DNA of 11,189 nt. Origin: Roseburia sp. GTDB lineage: Bacteria; Bacillota; Clostridia; Lachnospirales; Lachnospiraceae. Under the pieces are notes generated by a model, which saw only the letters and a program-made list of their open reading frames with translations, was not told the origin of the DNA and ran no database searches. The DNA is taken from the NCBI GenBank assembly GCA_030844625.1, contig JAUUNJ010000056.1:1-11189 (forward strand), read 5' to 3'. The stretch's first letter is position 1. Each line of letters opens with the position of its first letter. Made by a program: the position numbers and the translations under genes. Positions 1 to 5,293 of this stretch are shown piece by piece.

Positions 1-789
1 TGTATTTATTGTGATAGCAGAAGCAAATGTTATGGTTTTACCCATGATTTTGAGGATATTCAGGTAAAACAGAATGCACCGGAATTATTAGAAAAAGCAC
101 TTCGCTCCAAAAGAAAAAAATGTATGATTGGAACCGGTGCAATGTGTGATCCTTATATGCACTGTGAAGAGAAAGTGCAGTTAACAAGAAGATGTCTGGA
201 AATTATAGACCATTATGGATATGGAGTAGCAATTCAGACAAAATCAGACAGAATACTCAGGGATTTGAATTTATTGAAAAGTATTAATGAAAAGGCAAAG
301 TGTGTCGTTCAAATGACATTAACTACATATGATGAAAAATTATGCAGAATATTGGAGCCAAATGTGTCTACTACAAAAGAACGGGCAAATGCATTGCGCA
401 TTTTTCACGAAAATGGAATTCCGACGATAGTCTGGCTGTCACCGATTTTACCATTTATTAATGATACAAGAGAAAATTTAGAAGGAATTCTGGATTATTG
501 TATTCGGACAAAGGTATATGGAATTATTTGCTTTGGAATGGGCGTGACATTGCGTGAAGGAGACAGAGAATATTTTTATGAAGCATTGGATAAACATTTT
601 CCGGGAATGAAACAAAAGTACCACCGGAAATATGGGGATGCTTATGATCTGCCAAGTGAAAGGAATCAGGAATTGATGAAAATTTTTAGAGATAAATGTC
701 AAAGAAATGGTATTGTACACCATGTGGATGCGTGTTTTGATTATTTACATGAATTTCCTGAAAAATATGAGCAGTTGACATTATTTTAG
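1..789 (+). CDS. Radical SAM protein, SplB / photolyase-like group (5' end missing)
   Basis: The frame is open from base 1 to the TAG at 787-789, giving 262 visible residues; the start lies upstream of the window. The visible protein begins CIYCDSRSKCYG, which supplies the second and third cysteines of the CX3CX2C motif that binds the radical-SAM [4Fe-4S] cluster; the first cysteine is cut off. The DSRSKCY continuation is typical of the COG1533 SplB-related group of small radical SAM proteins. Further support comes from GTGAMCDPYMHCE, the substrate-barrel strand QTKSDRILRDLNLL, and the segment after VQMTLTTYDEKLCRILEP. ATG 124 is internal, because the cluster motif lies before it. Proteins of this group are about 290 residues, so roughly 25-30 residues are missing. 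The group contains spore photoproduct lyase relatives, but most members have no known substrate, so the reaction is not assigned. It converges with the next gene on the opposite strand. Confidence 0.85.
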   Translation, partial: CIYCDSRSKCYGFTHDFEDIQVKQNAPELLEKALRSKRKKCMIGTGAMCDPYMHCEEKVQLTRRCLEIIDHYGYGVAIQTKSDRILRDLNLLKSINEKAKCVVQMTLTTYDEKLCRILEPNVSTTKERANALRIFHENGIPTIVWLSPILPFINDTRENLEGILDYCIRTKVYGIICFGMGVTLREGDREYFYEALDKHFPGMKQKYHRKYGDAYDLPSERNQELMKIFRDKCQRNGIVHHVDACFDYLHEFPEKYEQLTLF

Positions 790-841
790 GGGCGGCAACT
801 TATATAGTGCGGTGTCTAAATCCAACATAGGGTCATTCGGA

Positions 842-1657
842 TTAATATCTGAGTTGCCAGAAAGCTACTGCGCTGGCTGCTGCAACATTCAGAGAGTCAA
901 CTCCGTGGGACATAGGTATGCATACAGTATAATCGCAGTCAGCAATTGTACTGGGAGTTAATCCATCACCTTCTGTGCCCAGAACAATTGCAAGTTTTTC
1001 TTCGGACATTAGTTGTGGGTCATCTATACTGATGGTATTATTGTTTAATGCCATGGCAGCAGTTTTAAATCCCAGATTGTGAAGGAGATGAATATCCGTT
1101 TGTGAGGATTCACTGTTAAGGTAAGTCCAAGGTATCTGGAAAACAGTTCCCATACTAACTCTGATTGCACGACGGTATAATGGGTTGCTGCAGGCGGACG
1201 TAAGCAGTACAGCATCAATGTTCAGTGCTGCAGCAGAGCGGAAAATAGCACCGATGTTGGTAGGATTCATAATATTTTCCAACACGGCAATTCGATGTGC
1301 GCCGTTGCACACGTCATCAATACTTGGCAATTGAGGGCTGAGCATAGCGCAAAGTGCACCACGGGTTAATTGGAATCCGGTCAGTTGCGTAAGGACTTGG
1401 AAATCAGCGGTATAAATAGGAATGTCTCCCAGTCGGTTGATAATTTTCTCAGCTTCTCCGGCGATATGTTTACGTTCCAGCAAAAGTGAAACAGGAGTGC
1501 ATCCCCCATCGAGAGCACGCTCAATTACTTTGGGACTCTCGGCAATAAAAAGACCTTTTTCCGGTTCATGGCGATTGAGCAATTGTGCTTCTGTAAGTCG
1601 GGCATATACATCCAGTTCTGGAGCTGAAAAGTCATTGATTTCTATGATATTTGCCAT
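842..1657 (-). CDS. SpoU/TrmH (SPOUT) family RNA methyltransferase
   Basis: A 271-residue protein with the three SPOUT-class motifs in order: motif 1 at about 127-145 (ENIMNPTNIGAIFRSAAAL, with the conserved Asn and Arg), motif 2 at about 225-233 (VLGTEGDGL), and motif 3 at about 246-263 (CIPM, then VDSLNVAAASA). Motifs 2 and 3 form the trefoil knot that binds S-adenosylmethionine. Residues 1-110 match the N-terminal RNA-binding substrate domain of the larger TrmH-like enzymes. The family usually methylates a ribose 2'-OH in rRNA or tRNA; the target base cannot be told from sequence. Reading the minus strand, AAGGAG sits just upstream of ATG 1657, and a perfect consensus promoter lies about 55 bases upstream. 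Hand sampling of two 60-base lines gave about 45-48% GC against about 35-38% in the transporter genes, a possible sign of a different history. No clear terminator was seen in the 52-base convergent gap. Confidence 0.9.
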   Translation of the reverse strand: MANIIEINDFSAPELDVYARLTEAQLLNRHEPEKGLFIAESPKVIERALDGGCTPVSLLLERKHIAGEAEKIINRLGDIPIYTADFQVLTQLTGFQLTRGALCAMLSPQLPSIDDVCNGAHRIAVLENIMNPTNIGAIFRSAAALNIDAVLLTSACSNPLYRRAIRVSMGTVFQIPWTYLNSESSQTDIHLLHNLGFKTAAMALNNNTISIDDPQLMSEEKLAIVLGTEGDGLTPSTIADCDYTVCIPMSHGVDSLNVAAASAVAFWQLRY

Positions 1658-1707
1658 ATTTTTCTCCTTGGTTCAGAAAATTTTAAACACATGGTTCGTT
1701 TATTTTA

Positions 1708-1725
1708 GGAACATTATAGTGTTCC
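1708..1725. repeat. 18-bp palindrome overlapping the methyltransferase -10 box
   Basis: GGAACATTATAGTGTTCC has perfect 6-bp arms (GGAACA/TGTTCC), extended by one G-T pair. It contains the minus-strand -10 box and would cover the region just before the transcription start. There is no T-run on either side, so it is not an intrinsic terminator. It could be an operator for a dimeric repressor, or chance symmetry helped by the TATAAT box. Confidence 0.45.
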
Positions 1726-1741
1726 GGTATAAAGATGTCAA
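1713..1741 (-). promoter_or_regulatory. Perfect consensus sigma-A promoter for the RNA methyltransferase
   Basis: On the minus strand TTGACA (1741-1736) is followed by exactly 17 bases and TATAAT (1718-1713). Both hexamers and the spacing match the vegetative consensus completely. The predicted start near 1706 leaves a leader of about 50 bases before the AAGGAG ribosome site and ATG 1657. Confidence 0.85.
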
Positions 1742-1788
1742 ATAGAGGTCGGCAAGAAATGAATATGGGGAAAAAGAAATGTATAAAG

Positions 1789-1817
1789 TTGAAAGTGCAT
1801 AAGAGGAATAGTATACT
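1789..1817 (+). promoter_or_regulatory. Sigma-A promoter for the zinc-ribbon membrane protein
   Basis: TTGAAA (1789-1794), a 17-base spacer and TATACT (1812-1817) each match five of six consensus positions. The start would fall about 25 bases before ATG 1849. It diverges from the methyltransferase promoter about 50 bases away. Confidence 0.65.
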
Positions 1818-1848
1818 CATAACATGATGGGCATGAGGAGAGAAGCTT

Positions 1849-2985
1849 ATGGAAGTTAAAAATAATATAAGATGCAAAAATTGTGGAGCTGATATGATTT
1901 TTGATCCACAGACAGGAAAAATGTTATGTAAAAGCTGTGGCAGCAAACAGTGGATTGGGTTTAAAGATTATAGAGAAGAACTGAGACCTATAAGTGAGAG
2001 AAATGTTGATGAAATTAAAGATAAGGCAGTACATCATGACTGGATGCTGGAAGGAGATACAGCAATATGCAAAAACTGTGGCGGAGAGGTTTCATTCAGT
2101 ATTTCGGACAATACAGTTGTATGTCCCTATTGCGGCTCTAATCTGGTAGTGAAAGATTTGGAAAGGAAAACATTGAGCCCTGACGGAGTGATTCCCTTTA
2201 AACTGTCCGAAAAGGATGCAAGAAAGGCATTCAATAAATGGGTCAATAATAAATTTTTATGTCCCAAAGTAGTTAAGCGGATTGTAAAGAAAGAAAAATT
2301 TCAGGGAATATATCTGCCGTGCTGGACATTTGATGTTCAAACCCATATTGCCTGCACCGGTACATATATGGACAAAAAGAATAAAGTTCATTTTAGTGAT
2401 GCGGGAAAAAAGTTTATAAATGACAGAATTGTAATAGCAACTGATAAGTATGAAGTGGAACATATAAGAGAAGTTTATCCGTATAAAACAGAAAGAAACA
2501 GGCCTTACAGAGACGAATATGTGGCAGGATTTGTATCGGAAAAATATACTGTTGCCATCGAGAAGGCATGGAGAGATGAGAGACCACTGATGGAAGAAGA
2601 TATTAAAAAAAAGGCTATAAAAGAAATAAAACTCAAGTATGCCACATTTAAGAATGTAACTGTTAATGAAATTACAGTCACTTTCGGTGAACCAAAATAC
2701 AAATATCTTTTAATTCCTGTGTGGCTGTCAGAATTTGAATACAAAGGTGAAACATATGAATTTGTAATCAATGGAGAGACAGGAAAAGCAGCAGGAGAAC
2801 TTCCTGTATCGAACAGGAAAAGAAACATTGCAATTATACTTGCTATTTTGGCAGTGTTGTTTGTATTCAGATATGCGAAAGTATTGTTTGCTATTGCATT
2901 TGTAATCATTTTAGTATTGTGTGTATGCACGGGTGCTTTGATATGGTATATAAAGAAAAAAGCACGTAATCAGATTAGAGATTAA
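1849..2985 (+). CDS. Membrane-anchored protein with two N-terminal zinc ribbons
   Basis: A 378-residue protein. The first CXXC-X14-CXXC ribbon uses C9, C12, C27 and C30; the second uses C74, C77, C92 and C95. The central part (about 110-320) carries the YLPCWTFD segment, near 155-165, often seen in clostridial proteins annotated as 'TFIIB-type zinc ribbon-containing' or, misleadingly, as primosomal or helicase proteins; no helicase motif is visible. Two adjacent hydrophobic segments (about 326-342 and 343-368) form a C-terminal membrane hairpin, followed by KKKARNQIRD, so the ribbons are probably cytoplasmic. ATG 1849 is chosen because GAGGAG lies 8 bases upstream and a promoter precedes it. 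The function is unknown; the ribbons may bind zinc for protein contacts rather than nucleic acid. The 17-codon ORF and the flavoprotein gene follow closely and may be co-transcribed. Confidence 0.8.
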   Translation: MEVKNNIRCKNCGADMIFDPQTGKMLCKSCGSKQWIGFKDYREELRPISERNVDEIKDKAVHHDWMLEGDTAICKNCGGEVSFSISDNTVVCPYCGSNLVVKDLERKTLSPDGVIPFKLSEKDARKAFNKWVNNKFLCPKVVKRIVKKEKFQGIYLPCWTFDVQTHIACTGTYMDKKNKVHFSDAGKKFINDRIVIATDKYEVEHIREVYPYKTERNRPYRDEYVAGFVSEKYTVAIEKAWRDERPLMEEDIKKKAIKEIKLKYATFKNVTVNEITVTFGEPKYKYLLIPVWLSEFEYKGETYEFVINGETGKAAGELPVSNRKRNIAIILAILAVLFVFRYAKVLFAIAFVIILVLCVCTGALIWYIKKKARNQIRD

Positions 2986-3007
2986 ATTAAAATTTTAGGA
3001 GAATGGA

Positions 3008-3061
3008 ATGGTAATCAGTAATTATGCTGCGCTGGCGCAGTTGAAAGTCAAGAAAGTTTGA
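3008..3061 (+). CDS. 17-residue small ORF, possible leader peptide
   Basis: ATG 3008 opens a short frame encoding MVISNYAALAQLKVKKV and ending at TGA 3059-3061. AGGAGA (2998-3003) lies 4-5 bases upstream of the ATG, and the stop is 35 bases before the GTG start of the flavoprotein. A short GC-rich hairpin (CTGCG 3027-3031, CGCAG 3036-3040) lies within it. It may be a translated leader, a small protein or the remnant of a lost gene. The peptide has no run of a single amino acid that would suggest classic attenuation. Confidence 0.35.
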   Translation: MVISNYAALAQLKVKKV

Positions 3062-3096
3062 GGCAGCGAACATCTTTGAAAGGGAGGTATATTACC

Positions 3097-3786
3097 GTGA
3101 ACATTGTAATGATTAATGGACAGAACCACAAGGGTTCTACATACAATATTGGAAAAATGCTGGCAGATAAACTTGATGGGAAGATTACTGAATTTTTTCT
3201 TCCAAAAGATTTTGATCAATTTTGTATAGGTTGTACAACTTGTTTTGGGAAAGATGAAACTATGTGCCCCCATTATGATAAGTTAAAAAGTATTACAGAA
3301 GCATTGGATAAGGCGGATGTGCTCATTTTCACAAGCCCGGTATATGTATATCATTGTACTGGATCGATGAAAGCCTTTTTAGATCATTATGGATATCGCT
3401 GGATGGTGCATCGTCCGGAAGAGAGTATGTTTGCAAAGCAGGCAGTGTGTATTGCAACAGCAGCCGGGGCGGGAATGAAGTCTGCTATTAAAGATATGGC
3501 AGACAGTATGTTTTTCTGGGGGATAGCAAAGGTTTATAAATATGGTGTTGCTGTAAGAGAAGTATCATATGAAAATGTAAGTGATAAAATTAAACGGAAG
3601 ATTGATAGGAAAACAACAGTATTGGCACAAAAAATTCAGAAGTGTAATGGAAAAGTAAAGCCGGGAATCAAGACAAAGGGGTTCTTTTTTATCATGCGCA
3701 TAGCACAGAAGAGTGGCTGGAATAAAATTGACAGTGAATATTGGAAAAGTAAGGGATGGGTTGGAAATAAAAGACCATGGAAATAA
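3097..3786 (+). CDS. Flavodoxin-fold NAD(P)H oxidoreductase with a Cys4 motif (iron-sulfur flavoprotein-like)
   Basis: A 229-residue protein of the NADPH-dependent FMN reductase / flavodoxin-like fold. The FMN phosphate loop is near residues 8-15 (GQNHKGST), and TSPVYVYHCTGSMKAFLDH (79-97) is the second flavin-contact segment. Between them is FCIGCTTCFGKDETMC with cysteines at 43, 46, 49 and 57, a CX2CX2CX7C pattern close to the compact cysteine motif of iron-sulfur flavoproteins, which use FMN and a [4Fe-4S] cluster to pass electrons to small acceptors. Many annotated FMN reductases keep only some of these cysteines, so a cluster is an inference. GTG 3097 is chosen because AGGGAGG (3081-3087) lies 9 bases upstream; an upstream in-frame TTG at 3058 would place that site inside the gene. 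The C-terminus is basic and ends GWVGNKRPWK. Confidence 0.82.
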   Translation: MNIVMINGQNHKGSTYNIGKMLADKLDGKITEFFLPKDFDQFCIGCTTCFGKDETMCPHYDKLKSITEALDKADVLIFTSPVYVYHCTGSMKAFLDHYGYRWMVHRPEESMFAKQAVCIATAAGAGMKSAIKDMADSMFFWGIAKVYKYGVAVREVSYENVSDKIKRKIDRKTTVLAQKIQKCNGKVKPGIKTKGFFFIMRIAQKSGWNKIDSEYWKSKGWVGNKRPWK

Positions 3787-3949
3787 AATAGTTGGGTATT
3801 ATTCCGAAACAGACATATAATGATGTGAGTGTTGACACTTCTAATGAAAAGATGCTTATCGTTAAGAGGGCTATGGGATATATTTAACTTCCGGATTAGT
3901 GAAACTATATATACATCAATGAGTTTGTGTAGTTGAGGGAACTTTGCAA
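3787..3949 (+). other. Convergent intergenic region with a short coding-like frame
   Basis: This lies between the flavoprotein and the minus-strand small genes. From TTG 3792 a frame of 31 codons runs to TAA 3885-3887 (LGIIPKQTYNDVSV, then NEKMLIVKRAMGYI). Its composition looks protein-like, but there is no ribosome site and a stop lies directly before it, so it may be a gene remnant. TATAAT occurs at 3816-3821 with only a weak TTGGGT 18 bases upstream. No terminator hairpin with a T-run was found for either converging gene. Confidence 0.25.
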
Positions 3950-4120
3950 TTAAAATTTGACCTGTTTTTGCAAAATATCAGAAATCAGATGAAGTTGTGC
4001 AGATGTACGGATATAGGAATGTTGTTCATGCAGCATAACCTGTAACTGTACAGGCAGGGAAACAAAATAATTTCTTGTGCTGCTGCTGTTTTTTAAAAGT
4101 TCCATCAAATTCTCAGCCAT
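3950..4120 (-). CDS. Small protein of unknown function, 56 residues
   Basis: On the minus strand ATG 4120 to TAA 3950 encodes 56 residues starting MAENLMELLKNSSSTRNYF and containing SLPVQLQVMLHEQHSYIRTS. The ribosome site GAGGTG lies 5 bases upstream of the ATG, supporting real translation. The sequence has no cysteine, no signal peptide and no membrane segment; it reads as two or three amphipathic helices with a polar SSST turn. It follows the 54-residue gene by 37 bases on the same strand, with a hairpin at the junction, so the two are probably one operon. I recall similar short proteins from Lachnospiraceae genomes but cannot name a family. Confidence 0.65.
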   Translation of the reverse strand: MAENLMELLKNSSSTRNYFVSLPVQLQVMLHEQHSYIRTSAQLHLISDILQKQVKF

Positions 4121-4148
4121 AAAATCACCTCATAAACAAGTATGTATG

Positions 4149-4169
4149 AGCAGGGAATCATTCCCTGCT
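4149..4169. other. Perfect 9-bp hairpin on the stop codon of the 54-residue gene
   Basis: AGCAGGGAA (4149-4157) pairs fully with TTCCCTGCT (4161-4169) around a 3-base loop that is exactly the TGA stop of the minus-strand gene. No T-run follows on the minus strand; on the plus strand it is followed by TTTCTCC, a poor tract. A processing, stabilising or partial attenuation element between the two small genes fits better than a full terminator. Confidence 0.6.
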
Positions 4170-4322
4170 TTCTCCGCCAGGACCATCTTTTCTTGGTCGC
4201 GATGATTCCGGTAATGGTTCCACATTATAATTTGTTTTGTCAGAAAATTTATTTTTAGGCAGATCCACCTCAGGAATATTATCGTCATCGTAAGTATTAG
4301 TTAGTTTATTTATTTGATTCAT
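4158..4322 (-). CDS. Small peptide of 54 residues ending in RPRKDGPGGESRE
   Basis: On the minus strand ATG 4322 to TGA 4158 encodes a 54-residue, hydrophilic, cysteine-free peptide that starts MNQINKLTNTYDDDN and ends with a proline/glycine-rich tail (EPLPESSRPRKDGPGGESRE). AAAGGA lies 9 bases upstream; an in-frame TTG at 4340 would put that site inside the gene. The acidic N-terminal half (DDDNIPEVDLP) followed by a compact basic and glycine-rich end is the layout of many modified-peptide precursors, but no maturase or exporter gene is adjacent, so this is only a suggestion. The last residues, SRE, are encoded by one arm of the hairpin that covers the stop. It is probably co-transcribed with the 56-residue gene. 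Confidence 0.65.
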   Translation of the reverse strand: MNQINKLTNTYDDDNIPEVDLPKNKFSDKTNYNVEPLPESSRPRKDGPGGESRE

Positions 4323-4381
4323 ATAACACCATCCTTTCAAAAATATAGTGTGCGGATTTTTCAGATTTTATGCAGGAAAAG

Positions 4382-4465
4382 ATGATGAAAATAGAAACAA
4401 GAGTTTCAACAATAGAAGAGTATCAGAACAGTGCATTTTTTAACCATTTGATTTTGAAGAAATGA
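4382..4465 (+). CDS. 27-codon ORF, probable gene fragment
   Basis: ATG 4382 or 4385 (AGGA at 4374-4377 upstream) opens a frame starting MMKIETRVSTIEEYQNSAFF and ending at TGA 4463-4465, which overlaps the first ATG of the Nudix fragment as ATGA. It looks like the N-terminus of some other protein joined to the Nudix remnant by a deletion. No family was recognised. Confidence 0.25.
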   Translation: MMKIETRVSTIEEYQNSAFFNHLILKK

Positions 4466-4749
4466 TAGAGGAAACCGGTCTTACCATAATAAATCCAGAG
4501 CTATGTGGAATCAAACAGTTTCCAATTGAGAATGGGAGGTACATAGTTTTTCTTTTTAAAACAAATGAGTTTGCAGGCGATTTGGTATCCTCAGATGAGG
4601 GGAGGATGGAATGGATTAAGAGAAGTGATTTGAATCTGTATCCAACGGTTAATGATTTAGAGAAATTACTTAGCGTGATGGAAAGCGGTAATTTAACGGA
4701 GTTTCAGTATGTTATTGAAGATGGTGATTGGAAGGTTAGCATTATCTGA
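4462..4749 (+). pseudogene. Nudix hydrolase remnant, N-terminal third missing
   Basis: The first visible motif, MIEETGLTI, is the end of a Nudix box (GX5EX7REUXEEXGU). The invariant Gly, the first Glu and the Arg of the box are absent because the frame closes at TAA 4441-4443, with only PFDFEE before the Met. The remaining 95 residues match the C-terminal part of small MutT-like nucleotide hydrolases: LCGIKQF, YIVFLFKTNEFAGDL, SSDEGRMEWIKRSDL and a tail ending DWKVSII. Intact relatives are about 150 residues, so about 50 are lost. Without the full box, metal binding and hydrolysis should be lost. No ribosome site is placed for ATG 4462. An intact copy may exist elsewhere in the genome. Confidence 0.75.
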
Positions 4750-4823
4750 TATTAGGTTATGTCAAGGAAAACATGGGAGAGGCATCACTGCGTAAAGAAA
4801 ATTATGTATATTATGTAGAATAA
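4743..4823 (+). pseudogene. Possible C-terminal fragment of a lost gene
   Basis: Just after the Nudix stop, in another frame, a coding-like stretch reads GYVKENMGEASLRKENYVYY followed by VE and TAA 4821-4823. No start or ribosome site precedes it within the frame. The composition and the LGY opening look like the end of a small enzyme such as an acetyltransferase, but no family can be fixed. Confidence 0.2.
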
Positions 4824-4857
4824 TGCCGTTTGGTACAATTAAATGGAACTTTTACGT

Positions 4858-4883
4858 TTATAAAGCCCCGGCTAAGCCGGGGC
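4858..4883 (-). terminator. Intrinsic terminator of the Arg/Asp-repeat gene
   Basis: GCCCCGGC (4865-4872) and GCCGGGGC (4876-4883) form a perfect 8-bp GC-rich stem with a 3-base loop. Reading the minus strand, it is followed by TTTATAAA and lies 22 bases past the stop of the 83-residue gene. The plus strand has no T-run after it. Confidence 0.8.
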
Positions 4884-4905
4884 AGATGAATTTGAAACAG
4901 AATTA

Positions 4906-5157
4906 TTACCAACGCCAGTTATTGTTACGGTTACACCAGTCACATCTGTCATTTTTATTGTCACGCCGGTCATGCCTGTCTTCTCTGTCATCTCTGATAT
5001 TACGCCAGTCATGTCTGTCATCTCTGGTATTGTGCCAGTCGTCTCTACGGTCATCCCGTCTATCATTTCTGCGACCGTGGTCAATACGGCATGACTGACA
5101 GGATGTGTGCTCGTGTCTGCTATTGTTCCGGCATGAGCAGCCCCAATTATTCGACAT
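4906..5157 (-). CDS. Arg/Asp-repeat protein with three cysteine pairs, 83 residues
   Basis: On the minus strand ATG 5157 is preceded by AAAGGAG with a 6-base spacing, and the gene ends before a strong terminator, so it is very likely real although of low complexity. Layout: CXC at residues 7 and 9; CXXC at 20 and 23; an Arg/Asp/His/Trp repeat region at about 29-70 (RRDDRRDD, then DWHNTRDDRHDWRNIRDDRE); CXXC at 72 and 75; and an NNNWRW end. The repeat has a basic step of 10 residues. There is no signal peptide or membrane segment. The cysteine pairs and histidines could bind zinc or another metal, or form disulfides; the composition also recalls spore coat proteins. No family was recognised, so no function is assigned. 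Two plus- and minus-strand ORFs over the same bases are shadows of it. Confidence 0.75.
   Translation of the reverse strand: MSNNWGCSCRNNSRHEHTSCQSCRIDHGRRNDRRDDRRDDWHNTRDDRHDWRNIRDDREDRHDRRDNKNDRCDWCNRNNNWRW
4933..5044. repeat. Degenerate 30-bp repeats inside the Arg/Asp-repeat gene
   Basis: The core (G/A)Y(A/G)CC(A/G)GTC recurs at 4933, 4963, 5002 and 5032 (steps 30, 39 and 30). The two clearest units, each starting CTGTCATCTCTG, are 4985-5014 and 5015-5044. All steps are multiples of three and keep the reading frame, as expected for slippage-driven growth of a coding repeat. Confidence 0.7.
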
Positions 5158-5193
5158 AAAATTCTCCTTTTTTATTTAGAGTATGCAGGATAT

Positions 5194-5223
5194 ATTATAA
5201 GTTGTGAATAATTAATTGAACAA
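5194..5223 (-). promoter_or_regulatory. Probable promoter of the Arg/Asp-repeat gene
   Basis: On the minus strand a perfect TATAAT (5199-5194) lies 36 bases before ATG 5157. The -35 candidate TTGTTC (5223-5218) is 18 bases upstream and matches only three of six positions. Confidence 0.4.
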
Positions 5224-5261
5224 AATAGAACATAAAAAGTCAAGAAACCATATTTTGTAAA

Positions 5262-5270
5262 TGTTATGAT
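5262..5270 (+). promoter_or_regulatory. Extended -10 promoter element for the AraC-type regulator
   Basis: TGTTATGAT is a TGN plus TATGAT (5265-5270) extended -10 box. No good -35 hexamer lies 16-18 bases upstream. The transcript would begin near 5277, only a few bases before the AGGAGG ribosome site. Confidence 0.4.
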
Positions 5271-5293
5271 TCATATTGACAGGAGGAAAAGAT

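Noticed and set aside
794..858. Inverted repeat GGCAACT/AGTTGCC as a terminator between the convergent genes
   Set aside because: The arms are only 7 bp and 51 bases apart, with no T-run; the right arm lies inside the methyltransferase coding end.
1422..1745. Plus-strand ORF of 107 codons opposite the methyltransferase
   Set aside because: It is antisense to a gene with clear SPOUT motifs, and has no ribosome site.
3816..3821. TATAAT box as a plus-strand promoter in the convergent gap
   Set aside because: Only a weak TTGGGT lies upstream, and no plus-strand gene with a start signal follows nearby.
4933..5044. 30-bp spaced repeats that could suggest a CRISPR array
   Set aside because: The units are degenerate and directly adjacent without unique spacers, one step is 39 bases, and they encode an in-frame amino-acid repeat.
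4872..5084. Minus-strand 70-codon Thr/Met/Gly-rich repeat ORF
   Set aside because: It is an alternative frame of the same repeat DNA. The frame starting at 5157 has the AAAGGAG site and this one has none.
4823..5098. Plus-strand ORF of 91 codons rich in Ser, Leu and Arg
   Set aside because: It is the antisense shadow of the Arg/Asp-repeat gene, runs through that gene's terminator hairpin, and has no ribosome site.
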